DNA of 43,627 bases from positions 1-43,627 of the forward strand of contig VYCS01000036.1 in assembly GCA_009843815.1 (NCBI GenBank), read 5' to 3'. Source of the DNA: Cenarchaeum sp. SB0675_bin_21. GTDB taxonomy: Archaea; Thermoproteota; Nitrososphaeria; Nitrososphaerales; Nitrosopumilaceae. Each line of letters opens with the position of its first letter. The stretch's first letter is position 1. Shown piece by piece: positions 1-8,508 of this stretch. Both the position numbers and the translations under genes were made by a program. The notes under the pieces were generated by a model. It made no database searches. It saw only the letters and a list, made by a program, of their open reading frames with translations, and had not been told where the DNA came from.

Positions 1-960
1 AATTTATTTCGTATTTATTGTCTAAAAATCATTGATGAATGTTATACGTATGGCCTCCAAAGATTTTACCAGTATCTTTTCAGTTGCATCTACAGGTCTT
101 TGCGATGTGCATAATGGGTAAAAAACCTGTCATAAAAAGTCGCTCAAATATTCCCCGCATTTGATCTTGTGTATGACTGTATTGTATTTTCGCTCTTAAT
201 TTTGCAAAGTTGGCCATTATACCGTGAGGAACGATGGAGGAATGATTTGCTAGATGGTATGGAGCTTATTTTGCAGTCTTTAATTTCAAGTTTTTTTTAA
301 AATTTGATATATGATATTGACACTATTTTCAAATTTTTCTAAAATCCCTTTGGTTGTTGTCAAGCGACTCTTGAGTTCAATCATTATTATAACGATACAT
401 GTCGCACCCTTTAGACCGGATTCATTGATGACTGTGTTTCCTACGACGAGACTTGAGTACCTCAAATCTAATGCATTGTATGGTTTTTGAGATGACCCTT
501 ACTGGAAATTATTCTATTAATAAGAAATTTTATGCGTGATTAACATATAGTTGGTACTCTGAATAACTAGATATGTCACTTGTAGTATGAAATCCGAACT
601 GTAATACATATGCTGTAATTTGTCAGACAAAAAATATCTAGCCTATAATATTCTCAAAACATAATAAATCAACGGTGTATCGTGAGTATCCTACTCAATA
701 AATCAGAGCAATAGATGTTGCGCAAATCAGCTTTTGTGAATGTGTATTAGATATGATGCGCCCTGTGATGAGGCTGTCATACTATCACTCTTTGAACCAC
801 TAATGCATCCAGTATAGAAATTCTATCTGTCAATACCATTTAGAAACCTGCAGGTCACCAACCTGTATGACTATCCTCATGATACCAAATAATACTCTAC
901 AGAACACTCTTTTGGTATATCCTGACGTTTACCCTATGTAGCTGCAAAGCTGTTAAATCC
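1..960. other. Long AT-rich stretch without a convincing gene
   Basis: No recognisable gene is seen. On the minus strand one frame is open from 498 down to a stop at 286-288 (about 70 codons); its middle reads IELKSRLTTTKGILEKFE, coherent and helix-like. A second minus-strand reading, ATG at 217 to TGA at 80, gives 45 residues (starts MANFAKLRAKI). Neither has a good start context and stops separate them, so they look like remains of an older coding region. A loose likeness of the first to the RLTT segment of thaumarchaeal CdvB (ESCRT-III-like) proteins is speculative. The stretch next to 960 carries the hisB promoter. Confidence 0.3.
951..959 (+). promoter_or_regulatory. TATA-like element of the his operon
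   Basis: The sequence GTTAAATC is centred about 27 nt before the ATG at 982. That spacing fits a leaderless archaeal transcript starting at or near this ATG. The element is a weak match to the consensus. Confidence 0.35.
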
Positions 961-981
961 CTGATTGTTTTGTATAATGTA

Positions 982-1566
982 ATGGAGAGAAAGGCTGAGA
1001 TGACCAGGGAAACATCTGAGACTGGAATATATGTATCTGTAAATCTAGATGGTACCGGCCAGGCGAACGTAGACTCGACTGTTGGATTTATTGATCACAT
1101 CATCACATCATTGGCTCGCCATTCGATGATTGACATTACAGTGAAGAGCAAATCCCATGATGGGATGCTACACCACGTTATAGAGGATACAGCCATAACA
1201 CTGGGAATGGCGCTACGCGATGCTCTGGGAGAGAGAAATAATATACTTCGTTTTGCGCACTGTTGCATACCGATGGACGAGTCATTGGCAGAATGCTCTA
1301 TAGACTTGGTGCGCCGCCCATATAATGTAGTGCAACTTGGCTTGTCCGGACCTGCCACTGAAGGAGTCCCACAGGAGGATTTGGAGCACTTTTTCACCTC
1401 ACTCTTGCAGAATATGGAAGTATGCGTACACATACGAGCGATACACGGCAACAACGATCATCACATTGCCGAAGCTGCCACAAAAGCACTGGCCGTCTCA
1501 TTGCGCAATGCCGCATCGCTTGATGTCAAGAGGATGGGTCCTGCCAGTACCAAGGGTAAGATGTAA
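982..1566 (+). CDS. hisB: Imidazoleglycerol-phosphate dehydratase HisB
   Basis: This enzyme dehydrates imidazole-glycerol phosphate to imidazole-acetol phosphate in histidine synthesis; it acts in the cytosol and needs Mn. The 194-residue product has the family's usual length and two pseudo-repeats, each with a metal-binding His cluster: HHVIEDTAITLG in the first half and DHHIAEAATKAL in the second. A TTG at 970 could add four residues, but the ATG at 982 gives the normal family N-terminus and lies 27 nt after a TATA-like element. It is the first gene of a tight hisBHAF operon; its stop overlaps the hisH start by one base (TAATG). hisG, hisD and hisC are not in the window, so the first steps are encoded elsewhere. 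Confidence 0.93.
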   Translation: MERKAEMTRETSETGIYVSVNLDGTGQANVDSTVGFIDHIITSLARHSMIDITVKSKSHDGMLHHVIEDTAITLGMALRDALGERNNILRFAHCCIPMDESLAECSIDLVRRPYNVVQLGLSGPATEGVPQEDLEHFFTSLLQNMEVCVHIRAIHGNNDHHIAEAATKALAVSLRNAASLDVKRMGPASTKGKM

Positions 1567-2168
1567 TGGTCCGTCTGGCCTTGTATGATTATGGTGCGGG
1601 TAACATATTCAGCCTTAAAAACTCCTTTGAGAAGCGGGGTGCTACTGTGCAAGTCATAAACTCATTGTCTAATGATGATAATAATTATTCAGGATTGTTG
1701 CTACCGGGCGTGGGGAGCTTTGACACTGCCATGCATTCACTATCTGCTGATATGATACATTCGTATGTGAAAGATACAATGCCGGTTCTGGGCATCTGCT
1801 TGGGTATGGAGATGTTCTTTGAGCGTAGCCAAGAGGGTTCATGTAAGGGACTGTCCATAATGAATGGTGAGGTTGTATCACTCCCTGATACGATGAAGGT
1901 GCCCCACATGGGCTGGAATTCATTACACATACAACACTCTGGAACCCTTTTGGATGGTATGGATGATGGTTCATGGATGTACTTTGTGCACTCGTATATG
2001 GCCAAACCTAATGATGACTCTTTGGTAACGGCTACATCCGATTATGGGATAAGAGTACCTGCTGTAGTAGAGTATCGCAACTATTTTGGTACACAATTTC
2101 ATCCTGAAAAATCAGGCGCGTCTGGCGGCATAATACTTGACAACTTTATGCGGGAGTGCTCACACTGA
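1566..2168 (+). CDS. hisH: Imidazole glycerol phosphate synthase, glutaminase subunit HisH
   Basis: HisH hydrolyses glutamine and passes ammonia to HisF, which makes imidazole-glycerol phosphate and AICAR. It is a 200-residue class I glutamine amidotransferase. The nucleophile Cys78 sits in GICLGM and the other triad members are His179 and Glu181 in FHPEKSG; the oxyanion-loop motif PGVGSF is at residues 47-52. The ATG shares one base with the hisB stop, which suggests translational coupling. The partner HisF is two genes downstream, with hisA between, a common archaeal order. Length and motifs are normal. Confidence 0.95.
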   Translation: MVRLALYDYGAGNIFSLKNSFEKRGATVQVINSLSNDDNNYSGLLLPGVGSFDTAMHSLSADMIHSYVKDTMPVLGICLGMEMFFERSQEGSCKGLSIMNGEVVSLPDTMKVPHMGWNSLHIQHSGTLLDGMDDGSWMYFVHSYMAKPNDDSLVTATSDYGIRVPAVVEYRNYFGTQFHPEKSGASGGIILDNFMRECSH

Positions 2169-2857
2169 AGATAATTCCCGCCATTGATATAATGGACGGC
2201 AAGGTGGTGCGCCTCTTGCGTGGAGACCCAAAAGACAAGACCATATACTATAACGATCCCATACGCATTGCAAAACAATGGGAGGGTCAAGGTGCTCATA
2301 TGTTACATGTGGTGGATTTGGATGCCACACTATCCTTGGGAGATAATACCGATATAATACAGGATATGGCAAGTACCATCTCAGTCCCAATACAGGTTGC
2401 AGGTGGGCGACGCAGTGAAGATTTAGTACATGACACTTTACAGTATGCAGATCGCGTTGTAGTGGGTACACTGGCACTAAACACCAAAGTATTGCACAAA
2501 CTGATACAAAGATACGATGATCGACTGGTGGTGTCATTGGACCACAATGATGGCCATATTATGAGTCACGGCTGGCAGCAGGCCACAGACAATATGATAA
2601 TCCCCACCATGAAGTCACTGGTAGCATTGGGTGTTACTCAATTTTTAATCACTAACATTTCACGTGACGGCACACTATCTGGCCCTGACATTCAAACACT
2701 CTCAAAGGCGTGTCGCATATCTAATGTTATAGCCAGTGGTGGCGTGTCGGGCGTTTCGGATGTACGGGATGTGGCAGAGCTGTCCCCGTACGGCATAATA
2801 CTCGGAAAGGCACTATACGAGGGTTTAATCACCATCCCTGAGGCACTGGAATGTTAA
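2156..2857 (+). CDS. hisA: ProFAR isomerase HisA
   Basis: HisA opens the ribose of ProFAR (Amadori rearrangement) to give PRFAR. The 233-residue TIM barrel has the paired catalytic aspartates: Asp11 in PAIDIMDG on strand 1 and Asp129 in VSLDHNDG on strand 5. The phosphate-binding motifs VAGGRR and ASGGVS are present. The start is a GTG inside the end of hisH (13-nt overlap); no better start exists, and the following KIIPAIDI is the normal HisA N-terminus. It also overlaps the hisF start, so hisB to hisF are very probably one transcript. The second phosphate loop reads GGRR, where many family members have GGIR; this is a minor difference. Confidence 0.93.
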   Translation: MLTLKIIPAIDIMDGKVVRLLRGDPKDKTIYYNDPIRIAKQWEGQGAHMLHVVDLDATLSLGDNTDIIQDMASTISVPIQVAGGRRSEDLVHDTLQYADRVVVGTLALNTKVLHKLIQRYDDRLVVSLDHNDGHIMSHGWQQATDNMIIPTMKSLVALGVTQFLITNISRDGTLSGPDIQTLSKACRISNVIASGGVSGVSDVRDVAELSPYGIILGKALYEGLITIPEALEC

Positions 2858-3654
2858 CAAAGAGAGTGATCCCCTGTTTGGATGTCAAGTCTGGCCGCGT
2901 AGTCAAGGGTCTAAGGTTTCGTTCCATACGTGATGCTGGAGACCCAGTTGAGTTAGCCACCAGATATGGTGCTGAGGGTGCTGATGAGCTTGTGTTTTTG
3001 GATATTACCGCCTCTGAGGAGCGACGAAAGACTTTAGCCAAACTGGTCCGTGATGTGGCATCAGTCTTGGACATACCATTTACTGTGGGGGGCGGCGTAT
3101 CATCTGTTGATGATGCCCGGACCATCCTACTAAATGGTGCCGACAAGGCCGGAACCAATACCGGCGCTGTGAAAAATCCAAGATTGATTACATCCATGAT
3201 GGAGACGTTTGGTCGTCAATGTGTGGTGGTCGCCATTGATGCCCAACGTAATTATGGTCCGCCTCCTACAAACCATACACTATTCTGCGAGGGCACAAGA
3301 GAGTTCTGGTTTGAAGTGTACATATACGGTGGAAAGAAGCCTACTGGATTGGATGCCGTACAATGGGCCTGCCAGGCTGCAAGTTTGGGAGCTGGTGAGA
3401 TTTTATTGACTAGCATAGACGCTGATGGCACGCGCCAAGGGTATGATGTGACGCTGACTGGTGCAGTATCTGATGCAGTCTCTATACCAGTTATAGCCTC
3501 GGGGGGTTGTGGAGAACCTGATCACATGGCTGATGTTTTAATACATACTGATGCATCCGCAGCCCTGGCCGCATCCATATTTCATTATAAAGATGATGCC
3601 ATCAAATCTGTAAAAGAATATCTGCAGAAACGCGGAGTCTCTGTCAGGTTATAA
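2851..3654 (+). CDS. hisF: Imidazole glycerol phosphate synthase, cyclase subunit HisF
   Basis: HisF is the TIM-barrel cyclase that uses ammonia from HisH to convert PRFAR to imidazole-glycerol phosphate and AICAR, linking histidine to purine synthesis. The catalytic pair is Asp11 (IPCLDVKSG) and Asp130 (VVAIDAQRN). The phosphate-binding segments FTVGGGV and VIASGGCGE are intact. One difference from the usual motif is GADKAGTNT at residues 97-104, where most HisF proteins have KVSINT; the general fold should not suffer. The gene starts 7 nt inside hisA. At 267 residues it is slightly longer than the typical 250-255, mainly in a loop after Asp130. Confidence 0.94.
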   Translation: MLTKRVIPCLDVKSGRVVKGLRFRSIRDAGDPVELATRYGAEGADELVFLDITASEERRKTLAKLVRDVASVLDIPFTVGGGVSSVDDARTILLNGADKAGTNTGAVKNPRLITSMMETFGRQCVVVAIDAQRNYGPPPTNHTLFCEGTREFWFEVYIYGGKKPTGLDAVQWACQAASLGAGEILLTSIDADGTRQGYDVTLTGAVSDAVSIPVIASGGCGEPDHMADVLIHTDASAALAASIFHYKDDAIKSVKEYLQKRGVSVRL

Positions 3655-3769
3655 GCATGGTTTGTTGTTTGGCCTTGCCCATCTGTATTATTTTAGATAG
3701 ATCACACGTTATATCCTTAACCGAGTAGTCAGGCGATATTTTATCAGATGGGTCTACCAAGCCAGACAT
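3644..3769 (-). CDS. Possible 41-residue protein antisense to the hisF end
   Basis: An ATG at 3769 opens a frame that starts MSGLVDPSDKISPDYSVKD and stops inside the last codons of hisF. It fills half of the hisF-hisI gap, and its composition (acidic N-terminal half, basic tail) resembles a real small protein rather than random sequence. I do not recognise a family. No convincing TATA element lies 25-30 nt upstream. It may equally be the remains of a longer gene or chance. Confidence 0.3.
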   Translation of the reverse strand: MSGLVDPSDKISPDYSVKDITCDLSKIIQMGKAKQQTMLIT

Positions 3770-3870
3770 GTGCGGTATCATGATACACTAATCATCTATG
3801 TGTCAATCCTGCTCAAACTCATGTAGACTGGAGTTGCCTTACATTTAGAAAAAAGACTGCACGACCCCCA

Positions 3871-3880
3871 AGTTATAAAT
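3871..3880 (+). promoter_or_regulatory. TATA box of hisI
   Basis: AGTTATAAAT is centred about 31 nt before the ATG at 3907. This favours that start over the in-frame GTG at 3892, only 16 nt away, and shows that hisI can be transcribed separately from hisBHAF. Confidence 0.55.
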
Positions 3881-3906
3881 TTACAACATGTGTGATATAT
3901 GATACG

Positions 3907-4233
3907 ATGAAGGTGGAAATCGCAAGCTTGGACTTTAACAAAGGTGATGGCTTAATCCCAGTAATAGTACAAGATGAAAAGACCCGAGAGGTACTGACAC
4001 TGGCATACTGTAACCGTGAGGCGTTGGAGCGTACAATTAAAACTAAAAAGTCATGGTTTTGGAGTAGATCCAGGCGAAAACTCTGGATGAAGGGTGAAGA
4101 GTCCGGCAATATTCAGAATATAACTGGTATACTCTCTGACTGTGATTTGGATGCTATCATATATCTGGTAAACCCAACTGGCCCTGCCTGCCATACTGGG
4201 CGTAGACTCTGCTTTTTTAACACAATAATGTAA
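3907..4233 (+). CDS. hisI: Phosphoribosyl-AMP cyclohydrolase HisI
   Basis: HisI hydrolyses the purine ring of phosphoribosyl-AMP, the third step of histidine synthesis. The 108-residue product carries the family signatures: LAYCNREAL, the SRSRRKLWMKGEESG substrate/metal loop (53-67), the DCDLDA aspartates for Mg (78-83), and zinc cysteines Cys79, Cys95 and Cys102 (CHTGRRLC). It is the single-domain form: there is no fused HisE pyrophosphohydrolase domain and no hisE gene in the window. The start is set by the TATA element 31 nt upstream. A 252-nt gap separates it from hisF. Confidence 0.9.
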   Translation: MKVEIASLDFNKGDGLIPVIVQDEKTREVLTLAYCNREALERTIKTKKSWFWSRSRRKLWMKGEESGNIQNITGILSDCDLDAIIYLVNPTGPACHTGRRLCFFNTIM

Positions 4234-4288
4234 TTTTATTGAATATTATTAGTATAAAATTAAGTATAACTAAATTTAATATTAGGAC

Positions 4289-4296
4289 AATATATC
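4289..4296 (+). promoter_or_regulatory. TATA box of threonine synthase
   Basis: AATATATC is centred 29 nt before the ATG at 4321, inside a very AT-rich intergenic stretch. It supports this ATG rather than the GTG at 4306 as the start of a leaderless transcript. Confidence 0.5.
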
Positions 4297-4320
4297 AATG
4301 GTAATGTGTCACTGAACACC

Positions 4321-5532
4321 ATGAGTGTAAAGTCTCTAAAATGTAGAGAATGCGGGCGCGAGCATGATATGAAGTTCCATTATATCTGCGAAGAATGTTT
4401 TGGACCACTTGATGTATCGTATGATATACCGACATTATCCCCTGATCTATTCACACATCGGGAGCAGACGTATTGGCGTTACCATGAACTACTTCCCATA
4501 CGTGACAAATCCAATATTGTGAGTATTGGCGCGGGCATGACGCCATTGATTCGTGCCGAACGATTAGGCGAAAAGTTAGGACTACACAATTTATACATAA
4601 AAAATGACTCTGTCAATCCAACATTTTCATTCAAGGACCGCCCTGCTGGGGTTGCCGTCTCAAAGGCTAGAGAGTTGGGCCTCACTGCAGTGGGATGTGC
4701 GTCCACAGGAAATTTGGCATCGGCTACTGCGGCGCATGCTGCCAAAGCTGGTTTGGACTGCCACATATTTGCACCTAGTGATATAGAGATGGCAAAGACA
4801 GTACAGGCCATGTCGTACGGAGCTAACTTTGTGGCTGTTGAGGGTACGTATGATGATGCAAACACAATAGCTGCGCAGATAGGAGATCGCTATCGTATAG
4901 GAATTGTGAATATTAACATGAGATCATACTATGTAGAAGGATCAAAGACGCTGGCATTTGAGGTGGCCGAACAGCTAAACTGGGAGATGCCAGATCATCT
5001 GGTAATTCCTGTGGGTAGCGGCGCCATGCTAAACGCCATATGCAAAGGGTTTGAAGAACTAGAGGCTGCCTCACTGGTTGATGATGCGTCCAGAATGCAC
5101 CCCTACGCTGCGCAACCTCATGGCTGTGCACCTGTCGTTGATGCCTTCCAGAGTGGCGGTACTGTAACTCCAGTATCTGTCCCCGATACAATAGCCAAGA
5201 GTCTTGCCATTGGAGACCCAGGAGATGGCAGATACGTTCTGAAACGACTACAACAATATGGTGGTAGTGCTGCTGAGTGCACCGACGATGAAATTTTAGA
5301 TGCGCTCACATTACTGGCCAAAACTGAGGGTATATTTACAGAGCCGGCCGGTGGTGTCGCCGTGGCAGTGCTTCAAAAGATGGTTCAGGAAGGCATGATA
5401 TCTGCCGATGAGACTACCGTTTGTTATATTACCGGCAACGGACTAAAGGCTACTGATACTGTAATGTCCGTATTACCAAAACCTCATGTGATGCGCCCCG
5501 ATGTGGCAGCGATAGCAGCGGTGATAAAGTAG
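4321..5532 (+). CDS. thrC: Threonine synthase (PLP-dependent)
   Basis: The enzyme converts O-phosphohomoserine to threonine and phosphate with pyridoxal phosphate. The 403-residue product opens with a small zinc ribbon (Cys8, Cys11, Cys23, Cys26), common in archaeal threonine synthases. The PLP lysine is Lys105 in NPTFSFKDRPAG, followed by the CASTGNLA phosphate loop and a C-terminal YITGNGLKATD segment. Related fold-type II enzymes (threonine dehydratase, cysteate synthase) are less likely, because the zinc ribbon and the SFKDR motif fit ThrC best. The next gene begins directly after the TAG stop, so the two are probably co-expressed. Confidence 0.9.
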   Translation: MSVKSLKCRECGREHDMKFHYICEECFGPLDVSYDIPTLSPDLFTHREQTYWRYHELLPIRDKSNIVSIGAGMTPLIRAERLGEKLGLHNLYIKNDSVNPTFSFKDRPAGVAVSKARELGLTAVGCASTGNLASATAAHAAKAGLDCHIFAPSDIEMAKTVQAMSYGANFVAVEGTYDDANTIAAQIGDRYRIGIVNINMRSYYVEGSKTLAFEVAEQLNWEMPDHLVIPVGSGAMLNAICKGFEELEAASLVDDASRMHPYAAQPHGCAPVVDAFQSGGTVTPVSVPDTIAKSLAIGDPGDGRYVLKRLQQYGGSAAECTDDEILDALTLLAKTEGIFTEPAGGVAVAVLQKMVQEGMISADETTVCYITGNGLKATDTVMSVLPKPHVMRPDVAAIAAVIK

Positions 5533-5811
5533 ATGGCCAGCATAGCATTTGTAGTCCCCTCTGTATTGAACAAAGGTGGCGGTGAACGACGACTAGATTT
5601 GGATGCATCATCATTATCTGATGCGTTTACAAAATGTACTGATATAATGGGTGATGACTTTGCCCGGCGGGTACTAGAACCGGATGGCAGTCCCCGTTCG
5701 CTGATAAACGTGTACATAAACGGTAAGAATGCAAAATTTACAGGAGGAATGGACGCGCCACTGAAAGATGGCGATGAGGTGTATATATTGCCTGCAGTTG
5801 CTGGAGGCTAA
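5533..5811 (+). CDS. Ubiquitin-like/MoaD-ThiS family protein ending in Gly-Gly
   Basis: This 92-residue beta-grasp protein ends in PAVAGG, the exposed di-glycine tail that E1-like enzymes adenylate in MoaD, ThiS and archaeal SAMP modifiers. NVYINGKNAKFTGG and DGDEVYILPAVAGG match the MoaD/SAMP pattern. Its ATG directly follows the threonine synthase stop with no spacer, so expression is probably coupled. It could act as a sulfur carrier (molybdopterin, tRNA thiolation) or a protein modifier; the sequence alone does not decide. No E1, MoaE or ThiF gene is seen here, and the link to threonine synthesis is not explained. Confidence 0.8.
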   Translation: MASIAFVVPSVLNKGGGERRLDLDASSLSDAFTKCTDIMGDDFARRVLEPDGSPRSLINVYINGKNAKFTGGMDAPLKDGDEVYILPAVAGG

Positions 5812-5839
5812 CAAGTACAATCCATATGGTATTTTATTA

Positions 5840-6997
5840 CTAATCTTGGACACGTTCCGAGCTGACCCTCTCTAATCTTCTACGAAACACTACCACCATT
5901 ACTGTCACCATCATACCTAGTATACAGAACAACCAATACGGCGACGCCTCGCCAAATGCATCTGTGGCATAACCATTGATAGCCGGACCTGCAGCCCAAC
6001 CCACACCGAATATGGCCTCATAAGCACCAATCATCCTACCCGAGGCACTCTTCTTTGTACCTGACAGAATGACTTCCAGTGCCAATGGGTATAATATAGA
6101 ACATCCAAATCCTAGTAGTAGTAAGGCGATGGTAAAATCGATAAATGATGTACCAATGGCTGTTATCCCCATTCCAACTGATACCAAAATTGTCGATGCT
6201 GCAAAGGTAGGTACTGCCCGTTTGGACAAAAATCCTGCAACTAACAGTGCACCTACTCGCGTTATGCCAAATATGAAGAACAATAACAGTATGCTGTTAT
6301 CGCCCATGCCACGATCACTCATGAATGCCGGATATATCGTAAGTATCACACCAAAAGCTGCAGTGCTGTATAACAGCAGTGTTACTACTACCGGGAATCT
6401 GGCTATTGCACCAAAGGATTTGAGATTCAAGCCTCCATGTACCGGCTTTGAGGTCTTTGGGGATGCAATTACTGAGGTTGTCATGGCTACGGCCATCACA
6501 AATGCAGTAATCTGGAATAACATACGATAGTCCGACCCAACCATATCTAGTACTACTGAGCCTAGAAGTGGACCCACCATGAATCCCACCACAAAGAACA
6601 TGATAAACCACGAGATGTACTTTACACGAGACTCCTCATCTCCTGACAGTATGGACTCTGAGGTTGGCCAGAAGAAAGCATGAGCCACACCTGCTATAAG
6701 ACGATAGGCTATTATCTCCTCTACTGTATTTGCTGTGGATGTCAGGTATAGTGATATCGCATTGAGTATCACGCCAACGGTCAACAAGTATCTGTTGTTA
6801 ATGCGGTCTAGTAGTATGCCCACAAAGATGGGAATTATCATGTATGGGAGAAAGTTGGCCATTCCAATCAGTCCCAGCTCGGCGTATGTGGCACCCACAC
6901 TGTCCTTGGCAAAGACTGGCACTACTGGCCCGTGCATACCATACGATACTCCTAGTACGAGCGCTGTTACAAATACCAACACAACAAATCGGTTCAT
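5840..6997 (-). CDS. Major facilitator superfamily transporter
   Basis: A 385-residue integral membrane protein with about 12 hydrophobic segments in two halves. The first half has the MFS cytoplasmic-loop pattern GILLDRINNRY after TM2 and an acidic/charged segment SILSGDEESRVKYISW before TM5. The second half has FLSKRAVP in the matching position and GYATDAFGE late. The family is broad (drug or metabolite efflux, sugar or ion uptake), and the sequence gives no clear substrate. It is divergent from csl4 and shares a 128-nt promoter region with it; a TATA-like tract lies about 28 nt before its ATG. The 3' end converges on the Gly-Gly protein gene with a 28-nt gap. Confidence 0.85.
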   Translation of the reverse strand: MNRFVVLVFVTALVLGVSYGMHGPVVPVFAKDSVGATYAELGLIGMANFLPYMIIPIFVGILLDRINNRYLLTVGVILNAISLYLTSTANTVEEIIAYRLIAGVAHAFFWPTSESILSGDEESRVKYISWFIMFFVVGFMVGPLLGSVVLDMVGSDYRMLFQITAFVMAVAMTTSVIASPKTSKPVHGGLNLKSFGAIARFPVVVTLLLYSTAAFGVILTIYPAFMSDRGMGDNSILLLFFIFGITRVGALLVAGFLSKRAVPTFAASTILVSVGMGITAIGTSFIDFTIALLLLGFGCSILYPLALEVILSGTKKSASGRMIGAYEAIFGVGWAAGPAINGYATDAFGEASPYWLFCILGMMVTVMVVVFRRRLERVSSERVQD

Positions 6998-7020
6998 ACA
7001 GTATCATTCATTATACCATC

Positions 7021-7032
7021 AATATTTTTATC
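7021..7032 (-). promoter_or_regulatory. TATA-like tract of the MFS gene
   Basis: Read on the minus strand as GATAAAAATATT, centred about 28 nt before the ATG at 6997. It is one half of a divergent promoter region shared with csl4. Confidence 0.45.
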
Positions 7033-7097
7033 ACTTTTATGAGTGAACGCACAAGGGTTTTGTCGTATCAACCGCGTTTGCGACAGAACCCTAACAG

Positions 7098-7106
7098 TTA
7101 TAATCA
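7098..7106 (+). promoter_or_regulatory. TATA box of csl4
   Basis: GTTATAATC is centred 24 nt before the ATG at 7126. It identifies this ATG as the start, although the frame is open far upstream to about 6844 through the MFS gene. Confidence 0.55.
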
Positions 7107-7125
7107 CAACAAAGATATTTTTACT

Positions 7126-7695
7126 ATGTCTCAGGTACTGCCCGGCGACACTATAGCCTCCATTGAGGAGTACGAAGCTGGTTCCAACGCTTTTGATGAC
7201 GGTGATATGATCCGCTCCACAGTGGTGGGACATACTTCCATTGATGCGTCTAACCATGTTGCCAACATATTGAGTCACAAGAGGACCAGTGTACCTGAAC
7301 CTGGTGATATCATTATAGGAACAGTGGCGGCGGTCATGTCCATGATGTTTGCCGTATCGATACAATATGTCAACGGTAGACGCACACTATCCAATGTAGA
7401 GTGTATATGTTCAACCCGACACATACGTCGAAAAAATATAGCGTTGGTGAATGATATTGTCATGCTTCGTATAGAGTCTCATCTGAATGGCACCATACAT
7501 GCTGTTATGGATGATCACTCGTTGGGCGTTTTACAGACAAAGTGCGTAAAGTGTGGCGGTGGTGTGGTCCCTGTACGTGATGCAATAAAATGTATCGAAT
7601 GCTCGTGGATTGATGAGAGGGTACTCTCCAACAAATTCGGCACATCTGACTTTTTGGTCTTTGATCAAGACTCTTTTCATAAACACAGACAGTGA
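7126..7695 (+). CDS. csl4: Exosome RNA-binding cap protein Csl4
   Basis: Csl4 sits on the cap of the archaeal RNA exosome and guides RNA into the Rrp41/Rrp42 ring. The 189-residue product has the three Csl4 parts: a short N-terminal domain opening VLPGDTIASIEEYEAG (4-19), an S1 RNA-binding domain (about 59-125, from PGDIIIGTVAAV), and a C-terminal zinc ribbon with Cys140, Cys143, Cys156 and Cys159. The start follows a TATA box 24 nt upstream. Another exosome-associated protein is encoded at 11914-12339; the core subunits are not in the window. Confidence 0.9.
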   Translation: MSQVLPGDTIASIEEYEAGSNAFDDGDMIRSTVVGHTSIDASNHVANILSHKRTSVPEPGDIIIGTVAAVMSMMFAVSIQYVNGRRTLSNVECICSTRHIRRKNIALVNDIVMLRIESHLNGTIHAVMDDHSLGVLQTKCVKCGGGVVPVRDAIKCIECSWIDERVLSNKFGTSDFLVFDQDSFHKHRQ

Positions 7696-7933
7696 ACTAG
7701 TTGTACAATCTTGTGTGTGGTGTATAATTCATTTGTATAATATGTGCATCTAAAAACATACCAATCTTTGGTATACCTTTTGCCATATGGTGTAGATGTG
7801 TTGAGGCCGTCATGCTATACTACTAGAAAACCACCCCTGATAAATTCTGCCCCTGAAGTCATATGGAACAGACAGGTATAACGATTTGTTTATGGCGATT
7901 ATCGTGTATATGTGCAGAAGGTTATGACCACAT

Positions 7934-8407
7934 CTAAAACCCTCTAGGCTTTCTAACACTGAACCCCAAACTCAAACCGATTATTATCACACCAGTTGTT
8001 ATGACTACCAATCTATATGCAAACCATAAGGGATCTTCGGATATCTCCAGTGTTGCATCTATGTTCATTACATCCTCACCAATGTTTTGTATCTGTATCA
8101 GTGTACGGCCTGACTCTTGGTGTACCCACTCCATACTGTGGAAGTCTTCAAACTCACTTGAAGGTATGCTAAAGCCCTCGCCAGGGCTCTCTAGTTTTAA
8201 TTGGAACCTGTCCGCCGTTATGGTCATGGAGTGAACGGCACCCTCATCTCCTGTTATCGAATATGATGCAGTCTCACCTATACCATACTCTTCGGATATT
8301 ACAAGAGGGCCTCCTGTCAGGTCTACTACCAAGGATACTAGTGGGACACCAACTATGACAGCTCCCACAGCTATACCTATTATGGTACGAGTACTGAACA
8401 TCACCAA
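7934..8407 (-). CDS. Hypothetical protein with an outside domain between two membrane helices
   Basis: I do not recognise the family. The 157-residue product has a hydrophobic N-terminal helix (about 8-28, GIAVGAVIVGVPLVSLVV), an extracytoplasmic beta-rich domain of about 95 residues with many Ser/Thr/Glu, and a C-terminal helix (about 132-148) followed by the basic tail RKPRGF. This fits a small pseudoperiplasmic domain held at both ends, with both termini inside. ATG codons at 8407 and 8401 are both possible starts. It stands alone, with gaps on both sides, downstream of the guaB end. Confidence 0.6.
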   Translation of the reverse strand: MVMFSTRTIIGIAVGAVIVGVPLVSLVVDLTGGPLVISEEYGIGETASYSITGDEGAVHSMTITADRFQLKLESPGEGFSIPSSEFEDFHSMEWVHQESGRTLIQIQNIGEDVMNIDATLEISEDPLWFAYRLVVITTGVIIIGLSLGFSVRKPRGF

Positions 8408-8508
8408 ATACTTGGAGTATCAGTATTAAAGACATTTTGGTTGTGTTGACTATTGGTTATGATCTTTTTGATGTATCTGTAAGCGAGGACCTGACCACAC
8501 TTTATACA

